The notes beneath the pieces were generated by a model. The model did no database searches. It was not told the DNA's origin and saw only the letters and a program-made list of their open reading frames with translations. Shown here in pieces: positions 26,673 through 36,147 of a stretch of 64,000 nucleotides of DNA. Both the position numbers and the translations under genes were made by a program. The stretch is from Candidatus Zymogenaceae bacterium (GTDB lineage: Bacteria > Desulfobacterota > Zymogenia > Zymogenales > Zymogenaceae), in NCBI GenBank assembly GCA_016931225.1, contig JAFGFE010000005.1, positions 113,037 to 177,036 of the forward strand, read 5' to 3'. Within the stretch, counting starts at the first letter, position 1; each line of letters begins with the position of its first letter.

Positions 26673-27923
26673 TTATTCATATCGCATCGCCTCAACCGGG
26701 TCCATCCGGGAGGCCCGCCACGCGGGATACAGAGTCGCCAGGAAACAGAGAAAGATGGACGTCAGGACGATGATCAAAAGGTCCGTGCCGACGATTTTGA
26801 CCGGCAGCGAGGAGAGATAATAGATACTCGGATCGAGGCTGATGATCTTAGAGCGTCCCAATATAAAGGAGAGGCCCAAACCGCTCAAAACGCCTATGAG
26901 CGTCCCGAGCACGCCGATGATCAATCCCTCGTATATGAAAATACGCATGATACCGCCGTTTGACACCCCGATGGACTTGAGAATGGCGATCTCCTTCTGT
27001 TTCTCCATCACCATCATGATGAGCGTGGAGACGATGTTGAACGCGGCCACCAGCACGATCATGATGAGGATAATGGAGAGGACCTCCTTCTGCATCTGCA
27101 GGGCTTCTAACAGGTCCACGTTCATCTTCATCCAATCCAGGGGCCAAAAAAATGGCATGTCCAGTACGGTCTCTATTTTTCTACTGACGTTCCACGCGTC
27201 GTATATGTCCTGAACCTTGACCTCGATGCCGTAGACCGTATCCCCCATGTCGAAGAAATCCTGGGCGGCGGCCAGGTCGATGAACGCGAACGAGTAGTCG
27301 AAATCGTACATCCCGGAGTCGAAGATCCCCACCACCCGAAACCGCCGCATCTTCGGGGAGAATCCCAACGACGTGTACGATTCTCCCGGGGAGAGCATGA
27401 AGATCACGTCGCCGTACCCGGTCTCAAGTGTTTCGGCCAGCACACTGCCGAGGATGATCCCCGGGTATTCCCCATCCGCCCTTGTGATCTCCTCCAGGCT
27501 TCCGGTGACGATATAGTCCTCGATATCCAACACGTCGGGCGCCGTCTCCACCTCTATACCGCGGAGAATGGCACCTGAGACTCCGCCATCGGAGGTGCTG
27601 AGCATCACCTGACTGTAGGTGAACGGCGTCGTCGCCACCACGTCCGGTATCTTCTCCACCTTTTCCATCACCTCCCGGTAGGAGGGGACGTCGTCCAGGT
27701 ATCTCTGGGCGTATACATCGGCATAGATGATGATATCCGAGTACACCCCGAGAATCCGCTTCTGCAAATCCTCCCGGTAGCCGGTCATCACGCCCATCAC
27801 CACGATCAGCGCCGCAACCCCCAGGGCCACGCTGCCGACGGAGATGATGGTGACGATGTTTAAAAAGGCGTTCTTTCGATTCGCCCTGAGATAACGCCTG
27901 CTGATGAGCAGCTCGTAATTCAT
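26673..27923 (-). CDS. lolC: Lipoprotein-releasing system permease, LolC/E type (first copy)
   Basis: 416-aa permease with the same architecture: MNYELLISRRYLRANRKNAFLNIVT, AALIVVMGVMTGYREDLQKRILGVY, a periplasmic domain, then helices around SIILIMIVLVAAFNIVSTL and the ending YPAWRASRMDPVEAMRYE. It overlaps the lysS stop by 4 nt (ATGA), so it is translationally coupled to lysS. Two separate permeases imply a heteromeric LolCDE rather than the single-permease LolF form. Confidence 0.88.
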   Translation of the reverse strand: MNYELLISRRYLRANRKNAFLNIVTIISVGSVALGVAALIVVMGVMTGYREDLQKRILGVYSDIIIYADVYAQRYLDDVPSYREVMEKVEKIPDVVATTPFTYSQVMLSTSDGGVSGAILRGIEVETAPDVLDIEDYIVTGSLEEITRADGEYPGIILGSVLAETLETGYGDVIFMLSPGESYTSLGFSPKMRRFRVVGIFDSGMYDFDYSFAFIDLAAAQDFFDMGDTVYGIEVKVQDIYDAWNVSRKIETVLDMPFFWPLDWMKMNVDLLEALQMQKEVLSIILIMIVLVAAFNIVSTLIMMVMEKQKEIAILKSIGVSNGGIMRIFIYEGLIIGVLGTLIGVLSGLGLSFILGRSKIISLDPSIYYLSSLPVKIVGTDLLIIVLTSIFLCFLATLYPAWRASRMDPVEAMRYE

Positions 27924-29461
27924 TCAGAGTCCTTTTCGCGTAACTGGGGAAAGAGGATAACGTCCCGTATAGAGGGGGAATCGGTAAGGAGCATGATCAT
28001 CCTGTCTATCCCGATGCCCTCGCCCGCGGCGGGGGGCATGCCGTATTCAAGGGCGCGAATGTAGTCCCGATCGTATTCCCGGACCCCCTCGCCGAAATCC
28101 CCGTCCTCAAGCTGCTTGAGGAACCGGGCTTCCTGGTCCTCGGGGTCGTTCAGCTCCGAAAAGCCGTTTGCCACCTCCATCGCCGAGAGATACAGCTCGA
28201 ACCGATCCACGAACGACGGATCGTCGTCGGAGAGACGCGAGAGGGGTGAGACCTCGGTGGGAAACCGGGTGATGAAGACGGGACCTAAAAGGTTGTCCTC
28301 GGCGCTCTTTTCAAACAGCTCCACCAGGAGCTTCCCCCATCCCCACTTCGGATCCGGCTCCACTCCGAGGGCGGAAAGCTTTGCCCGCATCTTTTTTTCG
28401 TCAGTGAGGATCGCCTCGTCGATGCCGCCGTATCTGATCGTCGCATCAAACATGGTGATTCTCTCCCAGGGGGGCGAAAAATCGATGGTCTTCCCCTGGT
28501 ATTCCACAATGTGGCGTCCGGTGACCTCCCGGGCGACGGAGACGAAGAGCTCTTCGGTGAGGCTCATCAGGTCTTCGAACGCCGCATAGGCCTGGTAGAA
28601 CTCGAGCATCGTAAATTCCGGATTGTGCTGGGTGGAAATGCCCTCGTTTCTGAAGTTCTTGTTTATCTCGAACACCCGGTTCATGCCCCCCACCAGGAGC
28701 CGCTTGAGGTAGAGCTCCGGGGCGATGCGGAGGAAGAGGTCCATATCGAGGGTGTTGTGATGGGTGATGAACGGACGAGCCGTAGCGCCCCCCACGATCT
28801 GGTGCAGCATCGGCGTCTCCACCTCGATGAAGCCCCTCTCGGTGAAGAAGGTCCTTACGGCGGTGATGACCCGGGAACGGGTCTCGAAGACGCTTCGCAC
28901 GTCCGGATTGACCATAAGGTCCACGTAGCGCCGCCGGTACCGGGTCTCCACGTCCGTCAATCCGTGCCACTTTTCCGGAAGGGGCCGAAGCCCCTTGACG
29001 AGAAGCCTGACGGAGCCGACGCTGATCGTCAGCTCATCGGTCTTCGTGCGAAAGGCCTCCCCCTCGACCGCGATGATGTCCCCAATATCCAGCTTCTTGG
29101 TATCGGCGAAGACCTCGCCCAGCCTATCTTTCTGGAAGAAGACCTGTATGCGATTCCCATCGTCGGTAATGTGTGCGAAGGCCGCCTTGCCGAAATCCCG
29201 CTTCGACATGATGCGCCCGGCGAGCGCATAGGTCCGGGGATGCTCTTCCAGCTCTTCCTTAGACAACGCACCGCATTCATCGATGACCTGACGGGCGGAG
29301 TTTTTGGGCCGAAAGTCGTTTGGATAGGCCGTCCTTCCGGTCGCTCTGATCTCGTCCCGCTTTTCCCTTCTGATCTGGATTAGGTCGCCCTCGTAGGACT
29401 CGACGGATTGATCCTGTGTCGCCGCTTCTTGATTCTCTTTCTTCTTCTTGTCCTGTGTCAC
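27920..29461 (-). CDS. lysS: Lysine--tRNA ligase, class II
   Basis: 513 aa from the GTG at 29461, which has GGAG 7 nt upstream. The frame extends to 29494 but that part lacks homology. The N-terminus carries a lysine-rich extension (KKKKENQEA), then the OB-fold anticodon domain (AGRIMSKRDFGKAAFAHI). The class II catalytic core follows: motif 1 around FFTERGFIEVETPMLH, motif 2 around NKNFRNEGISTQHNPEFTM, and motif 3 GEGIGIDRMIMLLTDS. The ending IRDVILFPQLR is typical. It charges tRNA-Lys in the cytoplasm and heads the lol operon. Confidence 0.97.
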   Translation of the reverse strand: MTQDKKKKENQEAATQDQSVESYEGDLIQIRREKRDEIRATGRTAYPNDFRPKNSARQVIDECGALSKEELEEHPRTYALAGRIMSKRDFGKAAFAHITDDGNRIQVFFQKDRLGEVFADTKKLDIGDIIAVEGEAFRTKTDELTISVGSVRLLVKGLRPLPEKWHGLTDVETRYRRRYVDLMVNPDVRSVFETRSRVITAVRTFFTERGFIEVETPMLHQIVGGATARPFITHHNTLDMDLFLRIAPELYLKRLLVGGMNRVFEINKNFRNEGISTQHNPEFTMLEFYQAYAAFEDLMSLTEELFVSVAREVTGRHIVEYQGKTIDFSPPWERITMFDATIRYGGIDEAILTDEKKMRAKLSALGVEPDPKWGWGKLLVELFEKSAEDNLLGPVFITRFPTEVSPLSRLSDDDPSFVDRFELYLSAMEVANGFSELNDPEDQEARFLKQLEDGDFGEGVREYDRDYIRALEYGMPPAAGEGIGIDRMIMLLTDSPSIRDVILFPQLREKDSE

Positions 29462-29529
29462 ATCTATTCTCCACGGGAACGGGAGGGGATGCACAGCCGG
29501 CCGCCCCCTTTTTTATACCATAAACAAAT

Positions 29530-29558
29530 ACGTTATCCCATCGACCCATGCAAGTCAA
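29530..29558 (-). promoter_or_regulatory. Possible promoter of lysS and the lol operon
   Basis: On the minus strand TTGACT (29558-29553), a 17-nt spacer and TAACGT (29535-29530). The -10 is weak. The start would be near 29523, about 60 nt before the lysS GTG. Confidence 0.35.
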
Positions 29559-29640
29559 GCCTAAACACAGAAGTGTGAATGAAAGAACAACGGGCTCACT
29601 TGATACACTGATGAGAAACGGGCGTGTCCGTGGACGTTTT

Positions 29641-29864
29641 GGAGATCGGATATCTCCCGCACCGCATTACGGCGGGATGTATCGGAGACGGACGTCTCCC
29701 GGTGAGAGTACCGATATATTACGGTATCGTGAACAGATACATCGGCGCCGATCCTTCGGCGGACATCACGGATGTCGCGCCGGAAAATGTATAGGAAGAG
29801 GAAACGTTGTATCCGGGGAGTATCGAATGAATTTATAAAATATCGGGTCGGCGACGCCCGATAT
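29641..29864. other. Inverted-repeat-rich intergenic stretch
   Basis: The gap 29462-29982 holds no credible gene. Within it are several short dyads: GGAGAT/ATCTCC (29641-29657), GGAGACG/CGTCTCC (29684-29699), TACCG/CGGTA near 29710-29725, CGCCGA-TCCT-TCGGCG near 29745-29760, GACATC-ACG-GATGTC near 29762-29776, and ATATCGGG/CCCGATAT (29840-29864). The cluster is denser than elsewhere in this window and could be a structured RNA or a set of binding sites. A 96-codon frame across it (29548-29838) has no protein-like features. Confidence 0.4.
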
Positions 29865-29982
29865 CACGTGTCGTTCGGCCCGGCGTATAAAGAGGGGAAT
29901 AAGTCATCGGTACGCGTTCAAACGTGATATCGAATTATATGCCGGTTTCCGGGCGCGCCGGGCGGAATGCCCACCGATCCCG

Positions 29983-30903
29983 TCACGGCTCCCCGTGCGG
30001 CTCGAGATGCACCACCACGTCGATGACATCGGGAGCCAGTTCAATGAGCCTCCTCTTGACCTCTTCGGATATGTCATGACCTTCCCGGACGGACAAATCC
30101 TCATCAACCGTAATGTGCAGGTCCGCCGTTATCGACTCCCCACCGATGTAGCGCGTCCGGATCTTGTGCACCGATTCCACGCCCTTGGTCTCCATTGCGA
30201 TGCGCTCGATCTCCCCGATGACGTCATCCGGCGCGCCCCGATCAATCAGGGTGTCGAATGCGGGGCGGGCGATGTCGTAGGATGCCTTGAAGATGAAAAT
30301 GGAGACGACAATCGCACCGATATGATCCAACACCGCCCAGGACGGCGCAATGAGCGCTCCGGCCACCGCAAGGGCCGCGGGTATGGAGCTCAGGGCGTCG
30401 GTGCGGTGGTGCCAGGCGTTGGCGGTGAGGGCCACCGATCGTATCTTTTTGCCCGCCGCCGCCGTCCAGCGATAAAGCACCTCCTTGGATACGATGGAGA
30501 CGATCGCCGCCCAGAACGCGATCCACTCGGGGCCCTTTGCATGAGGCTCCATAATGGTCGACACGGCGTTATAGAATATGCCCGCGGCCACTGCAGCGAG
30601 CAGGATTCCGATGCCGAGGGTGACCATGGACTCCACACGGCGATGCCCGTAGGGATGGGAGTTGTCGGCCGGTTTCTCCCAGATACCCACCCCCACGAGG
30701 ATCGCCACATCGGTGGACATGTCGGACAGGCTGTGCACCGCGTCGGCCACCACCGCCTGGCTTCCCCCGATGATGCCGCCCGCGAATTTCAGGGCGGTAA
30801 GGGCCACGTTCACCACCATGCCGATAATCGTCACCCTCTTGACGACATCCCTGTGCCGCTCGGCGGGAAAATGAAGTTTTTTCTCTATCGATGTCTCATC
30901 CAT
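29983..30903 (-). CDS. Cation diffusion facilitator (CDF) metal transporter
   Basis: 306-aa inner-membrane antiporter. Six helices occupy about residues 25-210. The metal site is made of HxxxD pairs in helix 2 (ADAVHSLSDMSTD) and helix 5 (NAWHHRTDALSS). The cytoplasmic C-terminal domain (about 215-300) has the CDF dimer fold, with SVHKIRTRYIGGESITADLHITVDED. It exports divalent metals such as Zn, Fe or Mn; the HxxxD pairs lean to Zn or Fe. It starts on the far side of the small membrane protein gene on the same strand. Confidence 0.92.
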   Translation of the reverse strand: MDETSIEKKLHFPAERHRDVVKRVTIIGMVVNVALTALKFAGGIIGGSQAVVADAVHSLSDMSTDVAILVGVGIWEKPADNSHPYGHRRVESMVTLGIGILLAAVAAGIFYNAVSTIMEPHAKGPEWIAFWAAIVSIVSKEVLYRWTAAAGKKIRSVALTANAWHHRTDALSSIPAALAVAGALIAPSWAVLDHIGAIVVSIFIFKASYDIARPAFDTLIDRGAPDDVIGEIERIAMETKGVESVHKIRTRYIGGESITADLHITVDEDLSVREGHDISEEVKRRLIELAPDVIDVVVHLEPHGEP

Positions 30904-30964
30904 TATGTCGGTCCAATCGTGTTGATGCTCTCAAAAAAATACTTTCCACTTCATGGGATTGTTC

Positions 30965-31357
30965 TTATGCCCTCTCGTCGACGGAGAACCTCCCGGTGGC
31001 GGCCCAGATGTTCCACACCAAGCCGAACACATTGATGCCCACCGCCAGGATGAAGGCGATCTTCGAGCTGTAGAGGTCGGTGTGCCCACCGGCGGCGTTC
31101 AGGATATGCTTCACGACGCCGCCGTAACCGAAGATGAAGATCGCCGCACCCATCAGCACCCGGTACGGCACGACCTTTTTGAAGAAACCGGGAATCAGAC
31201 AGACGCCGTAGCCGAGCATGTACGCCCCGCCGACCACGGGAACGGTGGACGACAACGCCTCACCCCCAGCGGAGACGATCAGGTAACTGATCACATTGTA
31301 TCCCACACCCAGCACGGCATAGATGACCTGCAGGATTAGAAGTTTTTTCAGTGTCAT
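30965..31357 (-). CDS. Small four-helix membrane protein, unknown function
   Basis: About 130 aa from the likely ATG (MTLKKLLILQVIY), preceded by a purine-rich GAAAGGGAAGAAACC. Four hydrophobic segments: LLILQVIYAVLGVGYNVISYLIV, VGGAYMLGYGVCLIPGFF, VLMGAAIFIFGYGGVVKHIL and IAFILAVGINVFGLVWNIWA. No charged catalytic residues inside the membrane. I do not recognise the family. It lies between the GH5 gene and the CDF transporter with short gaps on either side. Confidence 0.6.
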   Translation of the reverse strand: MTLKKLLILQVIYAVLGVGYNVISYLIVSAGGEALSSTVPVVGGAYMLGYGVCLIPGFFKKVVPYRVLMGAAIFIFGYGGVVKHILNAAGGHTDLYSSKIAFILAVGINVFGLVWNIWAATGRFSVDERA

Positions 31358-31459
31358 GGTTTCTTCCCTTTCTTCCACCCGTGTCGTCCCCCGGGGAAGC
31401 ACCCGGGGTGTATCGCATGCGGTCCTCGTCTTGTTATATAGTTAACCACATCCCCCATT

Positions 31460-33430
31460 CTAACCGGGGGATATCTTCACCGTGACCTCGCCCGGCTCCG
31501 CCGCCCGGATGCGAACAAGCTGGTGTGCCCTCTCCTCCTCCACGAAAAGGCCCCCCGCCTCCACGCGAAAGCCGTTTGGATACTGGATGTTCGGCACGAA
31601 AATTTCCGTGGGCGCATCGATCTTCGGATCCGCGTCAAACACCAGGGTAAAGAGACCCATCTTTCTTCTAAATTCGATCTTCTTCGGCGTCCCCTGAACG
31701 TATTGCGGATAGGGCCGAACAAAACCTTCAAGCGCCCGTCCGCCGCTGTTGATGTCGTCGGGATTGTCCTTTTGATCTCTGGAATAGACGCTCAGGTCCT
31801 CCTGATTCCAGCCGTCGCCGATTGTAAGATCATTGCTGTTCGATGCGGTATAGTTCCAGAGAGTGGCATTGAACATCAGGGCGTCGAGGGCGTTGTACAT
31901 GGCGTCCAGCGCCGTGATGTGGTCCTTCCATATCCCCGGCCCCCGCTTTCCCTTCGCCCACCTGCGGTAGGCCTTACCGCCGGCGAGATCGAAGTGGATT
32001 CCGAACTCGCCGACGAGAGACGGAACGCCTCCGGGGATATTATTCGACGAATCCCCGATGAGGCCGAGCTGGCGGCGATACATCCGTTCTATGCCCTTAA
32101 GCCCCAGGACCAGCCTTTTAAAAAAGTAATCGAGGGTAACCCACCGTATAAATCGCTTGAGCACCAGTGTCGCCATGTCGTACCAGTGGGTGGCGTTCAC
32201 GGAGTTTTCCGGGATATCCTCGGGGAGACCCTGCCGGTAAAACAGGTCTTCCGGCGGACGTTCCACAAACAGCATCCAGTCCGGCCGTATCTCCCGGACG
32301 GTCTCTGCGACCCTGTGGAAAAAGGGGGTCAGATAGTCACGGCCGAAATCCACATCCCGACCGCCTGCGGTTCTGAAAAAATCATTTTTTATGATCTCGT
32401 AGCCGTCGTCTGTCATCCGCCAGGCGCCGGCCTCTTGAAACGGATCGGTACGCCCGTCAAGCCAAATAGAAACGCCGTCTTTATTTACCTCCTGCATCCC
32501 GCTTGTCGCCAAGCCGGGGGGGAAGTAGCGGACCTTCGTGAACGGCAGGGTCACCGGGTTGCCGTGAGACGAAAAGAGACAACTGATGGGCTCCCACACC
32601 ACTCCCACGATATCCCGCTCCCGATCCAATTTAATATAGGTGGCATCCAGGAATTTCCCGACCCAGCCCGGATTCGGCTCGTTGAGGGTGTCGAACCCCA
32701 GGACATGGGGCATATCGGCCACCCTTTTTCCCACCTCCCGGAGGCACCCGAGATAGTGTTCCTGCATGTAGTCCTGAATATTTTTCCCCTCGACGGTGAA
32801 CTGTGGGGCGAAATCCGTGCCTGCGAAAAAGAGGGTCCACATGATGCCGTTGACCGGGTAATTCATGTTACTGCCCCAGCACATGATGGGGTAGTTGTCC
32901 TCCTGGCGGGGTCGGGGGTCGTCATAATCATAGGCGTGTTGCATCACGATGGCGGCGTCGGCACGATGGAATTTCGTAAAATCAAGGCCCACCGTCTCAA
33001 ACAGCCACGCCGGCGCCCCGTCACCTCCGCTCATCCGACTCCAGACGTCCTGGTGAAAATCCACGAAGACATACATCCCGTATTCGCCCGCCAGCCGACA
33101 CACCTCGGCATAATAATCCAGGTATTCGGTGTCGTACTCCCCCGGACCCCGGTGCTCCACCGCCTCCCAGGTGGTGAGAAGTCTGAGCACATTTACGCCC
33201 CAGGACTTGAGACGTGTGAGATGCTCCTTCGCCTCATCTATGGGAAAGGGCCTTCCTGTAAACGATACCTCCCGGTGATCGGAAAAATCAGACGGGATGT
33301 TGGTCCCCCCGTCCGGGTAGGGCACCTTGCAGTCCCCGCCCAGGTTCACGCCCCGAAGGATGACCTTCCGGCCCCATTCGTCCGCGAACCACAAGCCTTC
33401 CGTGTGAAGTTTCGCGAGCTTCATGCCCAT
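31460..33430 (-). CDS. GH5 glycoside hydrolase resembling glucosylceramidase/steryl-glucosidase (GH5_12 type)
   Basis: 656-aa (beta/alpha)8 hydrolase. N-terminal WGRKVILRGVNLGGDCK and the strongly matching VSFTGRPFPIDEAKEHL and VFVDFHQDVWSRMSGGDGAP resemble endoglycoceramidase-related GH5 enzymes. The acid/base is Glu251 in DTLNEPNPGW and the nucleophile is Glu475 in LVGEFGIHFDL. A C-terminal beta domain follows (about 570-656). There is no signal peptide, so it acts in the cytoplasm, as fungal EGCrP-type enzymes do. The ATG at 33424 has better ribosome-site spacing than the one at 33430. It follows a Spinster-like transporter gene by 35 nt. Glucosylceramide or sterylglucoside as substrate is inferred from family resemblance. 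Confidence 0.8.
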   Translation of the reverse strand: MGMKLAKLHTEGLWFADEWGRKVILRGVNLGGDCKVPYPDGGTNIPSDFSDHREVSFTGRPFPIDEAKEHLTRLKSWGVNVLRLLTTWEAVEHRGPGEYDTEYLDYYAEVCRLAGEYGMYVFVDFHQDVWSRMSGGDGAPAWLFETVGLDFTKFHRADAAIVMQHAYDYDDPRPRQEDNYPIMCWGSNMNYPVNGIMWTLFFAGTDFAPQFTVEGKNIQDYMQEHYLGCLREVGKRVADMPHVLGFDTLNEPNPGWVGKFLDATYIKLDRERDIVGVVWEPISCLFSSHGNPVTLPFTKVRYFPPGLATSGMQEVNKDGVSIWLDGRTDPFQEAGAWRMTDDGYEIIKNDFFRTAGGRDVDFGRDYLTPFFHRVAETVREIRPDWMLFVERPPEDLFYRQGLPEDIPENSVNATHWYDMATLVLKRFIRWVTLDYFFKRLVLGLKGIERMYRRQLGLIGDSSNNIPGGVPSLVGEFGIHFDLAGGKAYRRWAKGKRGPGIWKDHITALDAMYNALDALMFNATLWNYTASNSNDLTIGDGWNQEDLSVYSRDQKDNPDDINSGGRALEGFVRPYPQYVQGTPKKIEFRRKMGLFTLVFDADPKIDAPTEIFVPNIQYPNGFRVEAGGLFVEEERAHQLVRIRAAEPGEVTVKISPG

Positions 33431-33465
33431 CGCCCCCTTTTTCGCAACGTGTGCACGTCACCCGA

Positions 33466-34767
33466 TCACGAGTGGAACCGCTTCATGTCCCGATCATGAT
33501 ATCGGTGTGACATATAAAAAAAGAACGCGCCGAAAAACGCCACCAGCGGCACAACCATGAATCCCATCACGAGGTTCGGCTCACCCGGGGCGCCGAAGAG
33601 GTCCGACAGCCACCCCACCACCACCGGGGCGTAGGCCGCCAGGGTCCCGTAGGTGACCAGTACCAGCGTTCCCATGCTGATGCTCCGTAAGCCTCTCGGC
33701 ACCAGGTCCTGGCTGATGGAATAGGCGGGCGGCGCGTAGGCGAACAACGTCACCCCCACGGCGATGAAGATACCGTAGGCCACCTTATTGAGGCCCGCGA
33801 TATCAATGAAGAAGCTGACGTAAATCAGTATGCCCGAAAGCAGCGCGATGATGCCGGCGGTCAGGGGGCGCGCCGTGGATTTCTTTTGTCTCCACCGATC
33901 GGCTACGGCGCCGCCCAGAATCGGCCCGAACACCGACGCGGCGATGATGCCGCCCATCAAAAGTGACGCCGCACCCACCTCTATGCCGCGGCTGCGGACG
34001 AAATAGGTGGGGAGCCAGTGACCCAGGGCCGCGCCCACAAAGCTCATGGCCGCCACCCCCAGGTAGGAAAACAACAGCGTCGGCGTCCTGAGCATCCAGA
34101 GGATGGCGCCTGTGACGCCCCTGTCCTGTCCGTCTATCCGGTAGGTTTTCCGGGAATCGGTGGGGTAATCCCGGGTAAAGAGCACCAGTATCCCCAGGAT
34201 AATTCCCGGAACGGCGAACAGGTAAAACGGCGCCCGCCACCCCAGGCCCCAGAGATCCGCCTCGGCGACGTATCCCGCGATCACCAGTCCCGCAATGGTG
34301 CCCAGGGGAGCGCCCAGGTTGAACACCCCCACCACCTTGCTTCTGTTTTTTTCGGGAAAGGAGCCGGATACATAGGCGACGCCTCCGGGCGCGAAGCCGG
34401 CTTCGCCGACACCCACACCCCCCCGGGCAAGAAAAACGTGGGAGAACTTCGCGCCGACGCCGGAGAGAAACGTGGCGATGCTCCAAACAACGGCCATGAC
34501 GGACAACGCCTTTTTCCGGCTCCAGCGGTCGCAGAGGATGGCCGCCGGCACCGTCAATATCGCCACGACGATGAAATAAATCGTGCCAAGCCAGCCGCAC
34601 AGGGCGTCTGTGAGCATCAGGTCTTCCTTAATTAAGGGAAGCGTGGCCGACAGCACCATGCGATCCATATAGTTGATGAGATACAGAAACGCCACGATCA
34701 CCATCGTATACACTGCAGACGAGCCGCCTTCGACAAACTCCGACGTATTGCGTGTGCGTTCGGACAT
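33466..34767 (-). CDS. MFS transporter of the Spinster-like type
   Basis: 433 aa from MSERTRN at 34767 (AGGA 9 nt upstream); the frame runs on to 34848 without homology. Twelve hydrophobic segments. Motif A is LCDRWSRKKAL after helix 2; FLARGGVGVGEAGFAPGG in helices 4-5 is typical of Spinster/hexuronate-type MFS proteins, as is FLYLINYMDRMVLSATLPL in helix 1 with its NYMDR. Bacterial Spinster-like proteins can move lysolipids or sphingoid bases, but a sugar acid is also possible. Same strand as the GH5 and M24 genes, forming a likely uptake-and-breakdown unit. Confidence 0.8.
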   Translation of the reverse strand: MSERTRNTSEFVEGGSSAVYTMVIVAFLYLINYMDRMVLSATLPLIKEDLMLTDALCGWLGTIYFIVVAILTVPAAILCDRWSRKKALSVMAVVWSIATFLSGVGAKFSHVFLARGGVGVGEAGFAPGGVAYVSGSFPEKNRSKVVGVFNLGAPLGTIAGLVIAGYVAEADLWGLGWRAPFYLFAVPGIILGILVLFTRDYPTDSRKTYRIDGQDRGVTGAILWMLRTPTLLFSYLGVAAMSFVGAALGHWLPTYFVRSRGIEVGAASLLMGGIIAASVFGPILGGAVADRWRQKKSTARPLTAGIIALLSGILIYVSFFIDIAGLNKVAYGIFIAVGVTLFAYAPPAYSISQDLVPRGLRSISMGTLVLVTYGTLAAYAPVVVGWLSDLFGAPGEPNLVMGFMVVPLVAFFGAFFFYMSHRYHDRDMKRFHS

Positions 34768-34860
34768 GAGAAAAATCCTTTTTGAATGATGAGAGAAACA
34801 ATGTGCGGACGGGCCGTCGTTTCTCCCACGACGGCCCGGCATACTCATATACGGGAATCA

Positions 34861-36027
34861 TTACAAAGGTATAATCAGGTCATCGAGGGTGTCGGGAACG
34901 TCGGTGAGGTTGATGTTCCCGCTTTCTGTGATCAGCACCGAATCCGAATGGCGAAAGCCCCCCTCCCCCTTCTTATAGATGCCCGGCTCGATGCTGATGA
35001 TCATCCCCGGCACCAGCTTCCTATCGTCCCCCACGGCGACATAGGGCGCCTCGTGCCCGGTGATGCCCAGGCCGTGGCCGGTGCGGTGGAGGATGTGATC
35101 CTCATAGCCGGCATCACAGATGATCTTTCTGGCGGCCCGATCGATGTCCGAGAGCACCGCCCCGGGCTTGGCCAATTCATAGGCCTTCGCCCGCGCCTCC
35201 ATGACCACCTCGAAGGGCTTTTTGCACTTGTCGGGCATGGAGCCCAGAAAGAAGGTGCGCTCCACCTCCATCCCATAGCCGTCCGCCTGGGCGGTGACGA
35301 TGGAGACGTGGGGGCCGGCCTCCTCCATCAACTGATACGGGGTCGGGACAAGGTGCGGATCGTGGGATATGGACGGGGGCCACACGGCGCCCACGAATTT
35401 GCTGACGATGAGGTTCGCGTTGGGAATATCGGTCAGGACCTTGCCCATCATATGTCTGACCACCTCGCCGTAGATGGCCACCAGAACGGCGTTGGGGCGG
35501 CACACCTCCATGAGCTTCAGGTGCCCCTCCTTGACGACGTCGCAGGCATGGACGCTTCTTCCGATCTCGTAGTCGGTTTTGACCAGGCGCACCTCGTCTA
35601 TGATATCGACCATCACCTGCTCACCGGGGGTGGCCTTCGAGATACCCAGGGGCATGGCCGCCTCCACGCCCACTCGGGCGTTTGTGTCGATGAGCTTCGG
35701 GTAGATATCGTACCAGTTCTCTCCCTTCGGGGACGGCACCTCGTAATAAGTGACGTACTCCAGCTCGCACAGCGCCCGGGTCTTGACATGAACCGTCTCA
35801 AGGAGCGGGCTCACCATCCTCATCGTCCCCTCCTTCGGGATGACCAGGATGAAGGGCCGCTCGTGAACGTTGTTGGCGAAGTTCGTTAGGTAGTAGATGT
35901 TCACCGGGTCAAAGGAGACGTAATAGTCGAGAGAGTGTTCGGCCATCAGCTTCCTGACCCGAGCGAGCCTTTCGCCCAGCTCACTCGCGGACGGCGGATC
36001 GGTAATCGGTTTCGGTCTTGCGCTCAT
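34861..36027 (-). CDS. M24 'pita-bread' family protein, creatinase-like (copy A)
   Basis: 388 aa with a creatinase N-terminal domain (about 15-150; YYVSFDPVNIYYLTNFAN) and an M24 C-terminal domain. Of the five metal ligands of aminopeptidase P-type enzymes, only His318 (RTGHGLGITGHE) and Glu347 (ISIEPGIY) remain. The first Asp is Ile243, the second is Glu254, and the last Glu is Ser361 (GGFRHSDSVLIT). Creatinase has similar losses and works without metal; its catalytic Glu matches Glu256 in GMEVERTFF. So an amidohydrolase acting on a small molecule such as creatine-like or ectoine-like compounds is more likely than a peptidase. Substrate unknown. Confidence 0.82.
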   Translation of the reverse strand: MSARPKPITDPPSASELGERLARVRKLMAEHSLDYYVSFDPVNIYYLTNFANNVHERPFILVIPKEGTMRMVSPLLETVHVKTRALCELEYVTYYEVPSPKGENWYDIYPKLIDTNARVGVEAAMPLGISKATPGEQVMVDIIDEVRLVKTDYEIGRSVHACDVVKEGHLKLMEVCRPNAVLVAIYGEVVRHMMGKVLTDIPNANLIVSKFVGAVWPPSISHDPHLVPTPYQLMEEAGPHVSIVTAQADGYGMEVERTFFLGSMPDKCKKPFEVVMEARAKAYELAKPGAVLSDIDRAARKIICDAGYEDHILHRTGHGLGITGHEAPYVAVGDDRKLVPGMIISIEPGIYKKGEGGFRHSDSVLITESGNINLTDVPDTLDDLIIPL

Positions 36028-36147
36028 GAGTACCTCTCTGTATCAATGAGAAGAATGAAAATAATCTCCGAATCCGCTCCCGAAAAGGCGATACGGATTT
36101 TCACTGTCTCTCATCCCATGTCCCCTCCACGCCCCCCACTGGACGGC

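Noticed and set aside
29548..29838. 96-codon open frame in the gap upstream of lysS
   Set aside because: Arg/Gly-rich with no hydrophobic core pattern and no ribosome site; it covers the inverted-repeat cluster.
31523..33499. 658-codon open frame on the plus strand
   Set aside because: It is antisense to the GH5 gene, has no family motif and shows composition expected from a GC-rich shadow.
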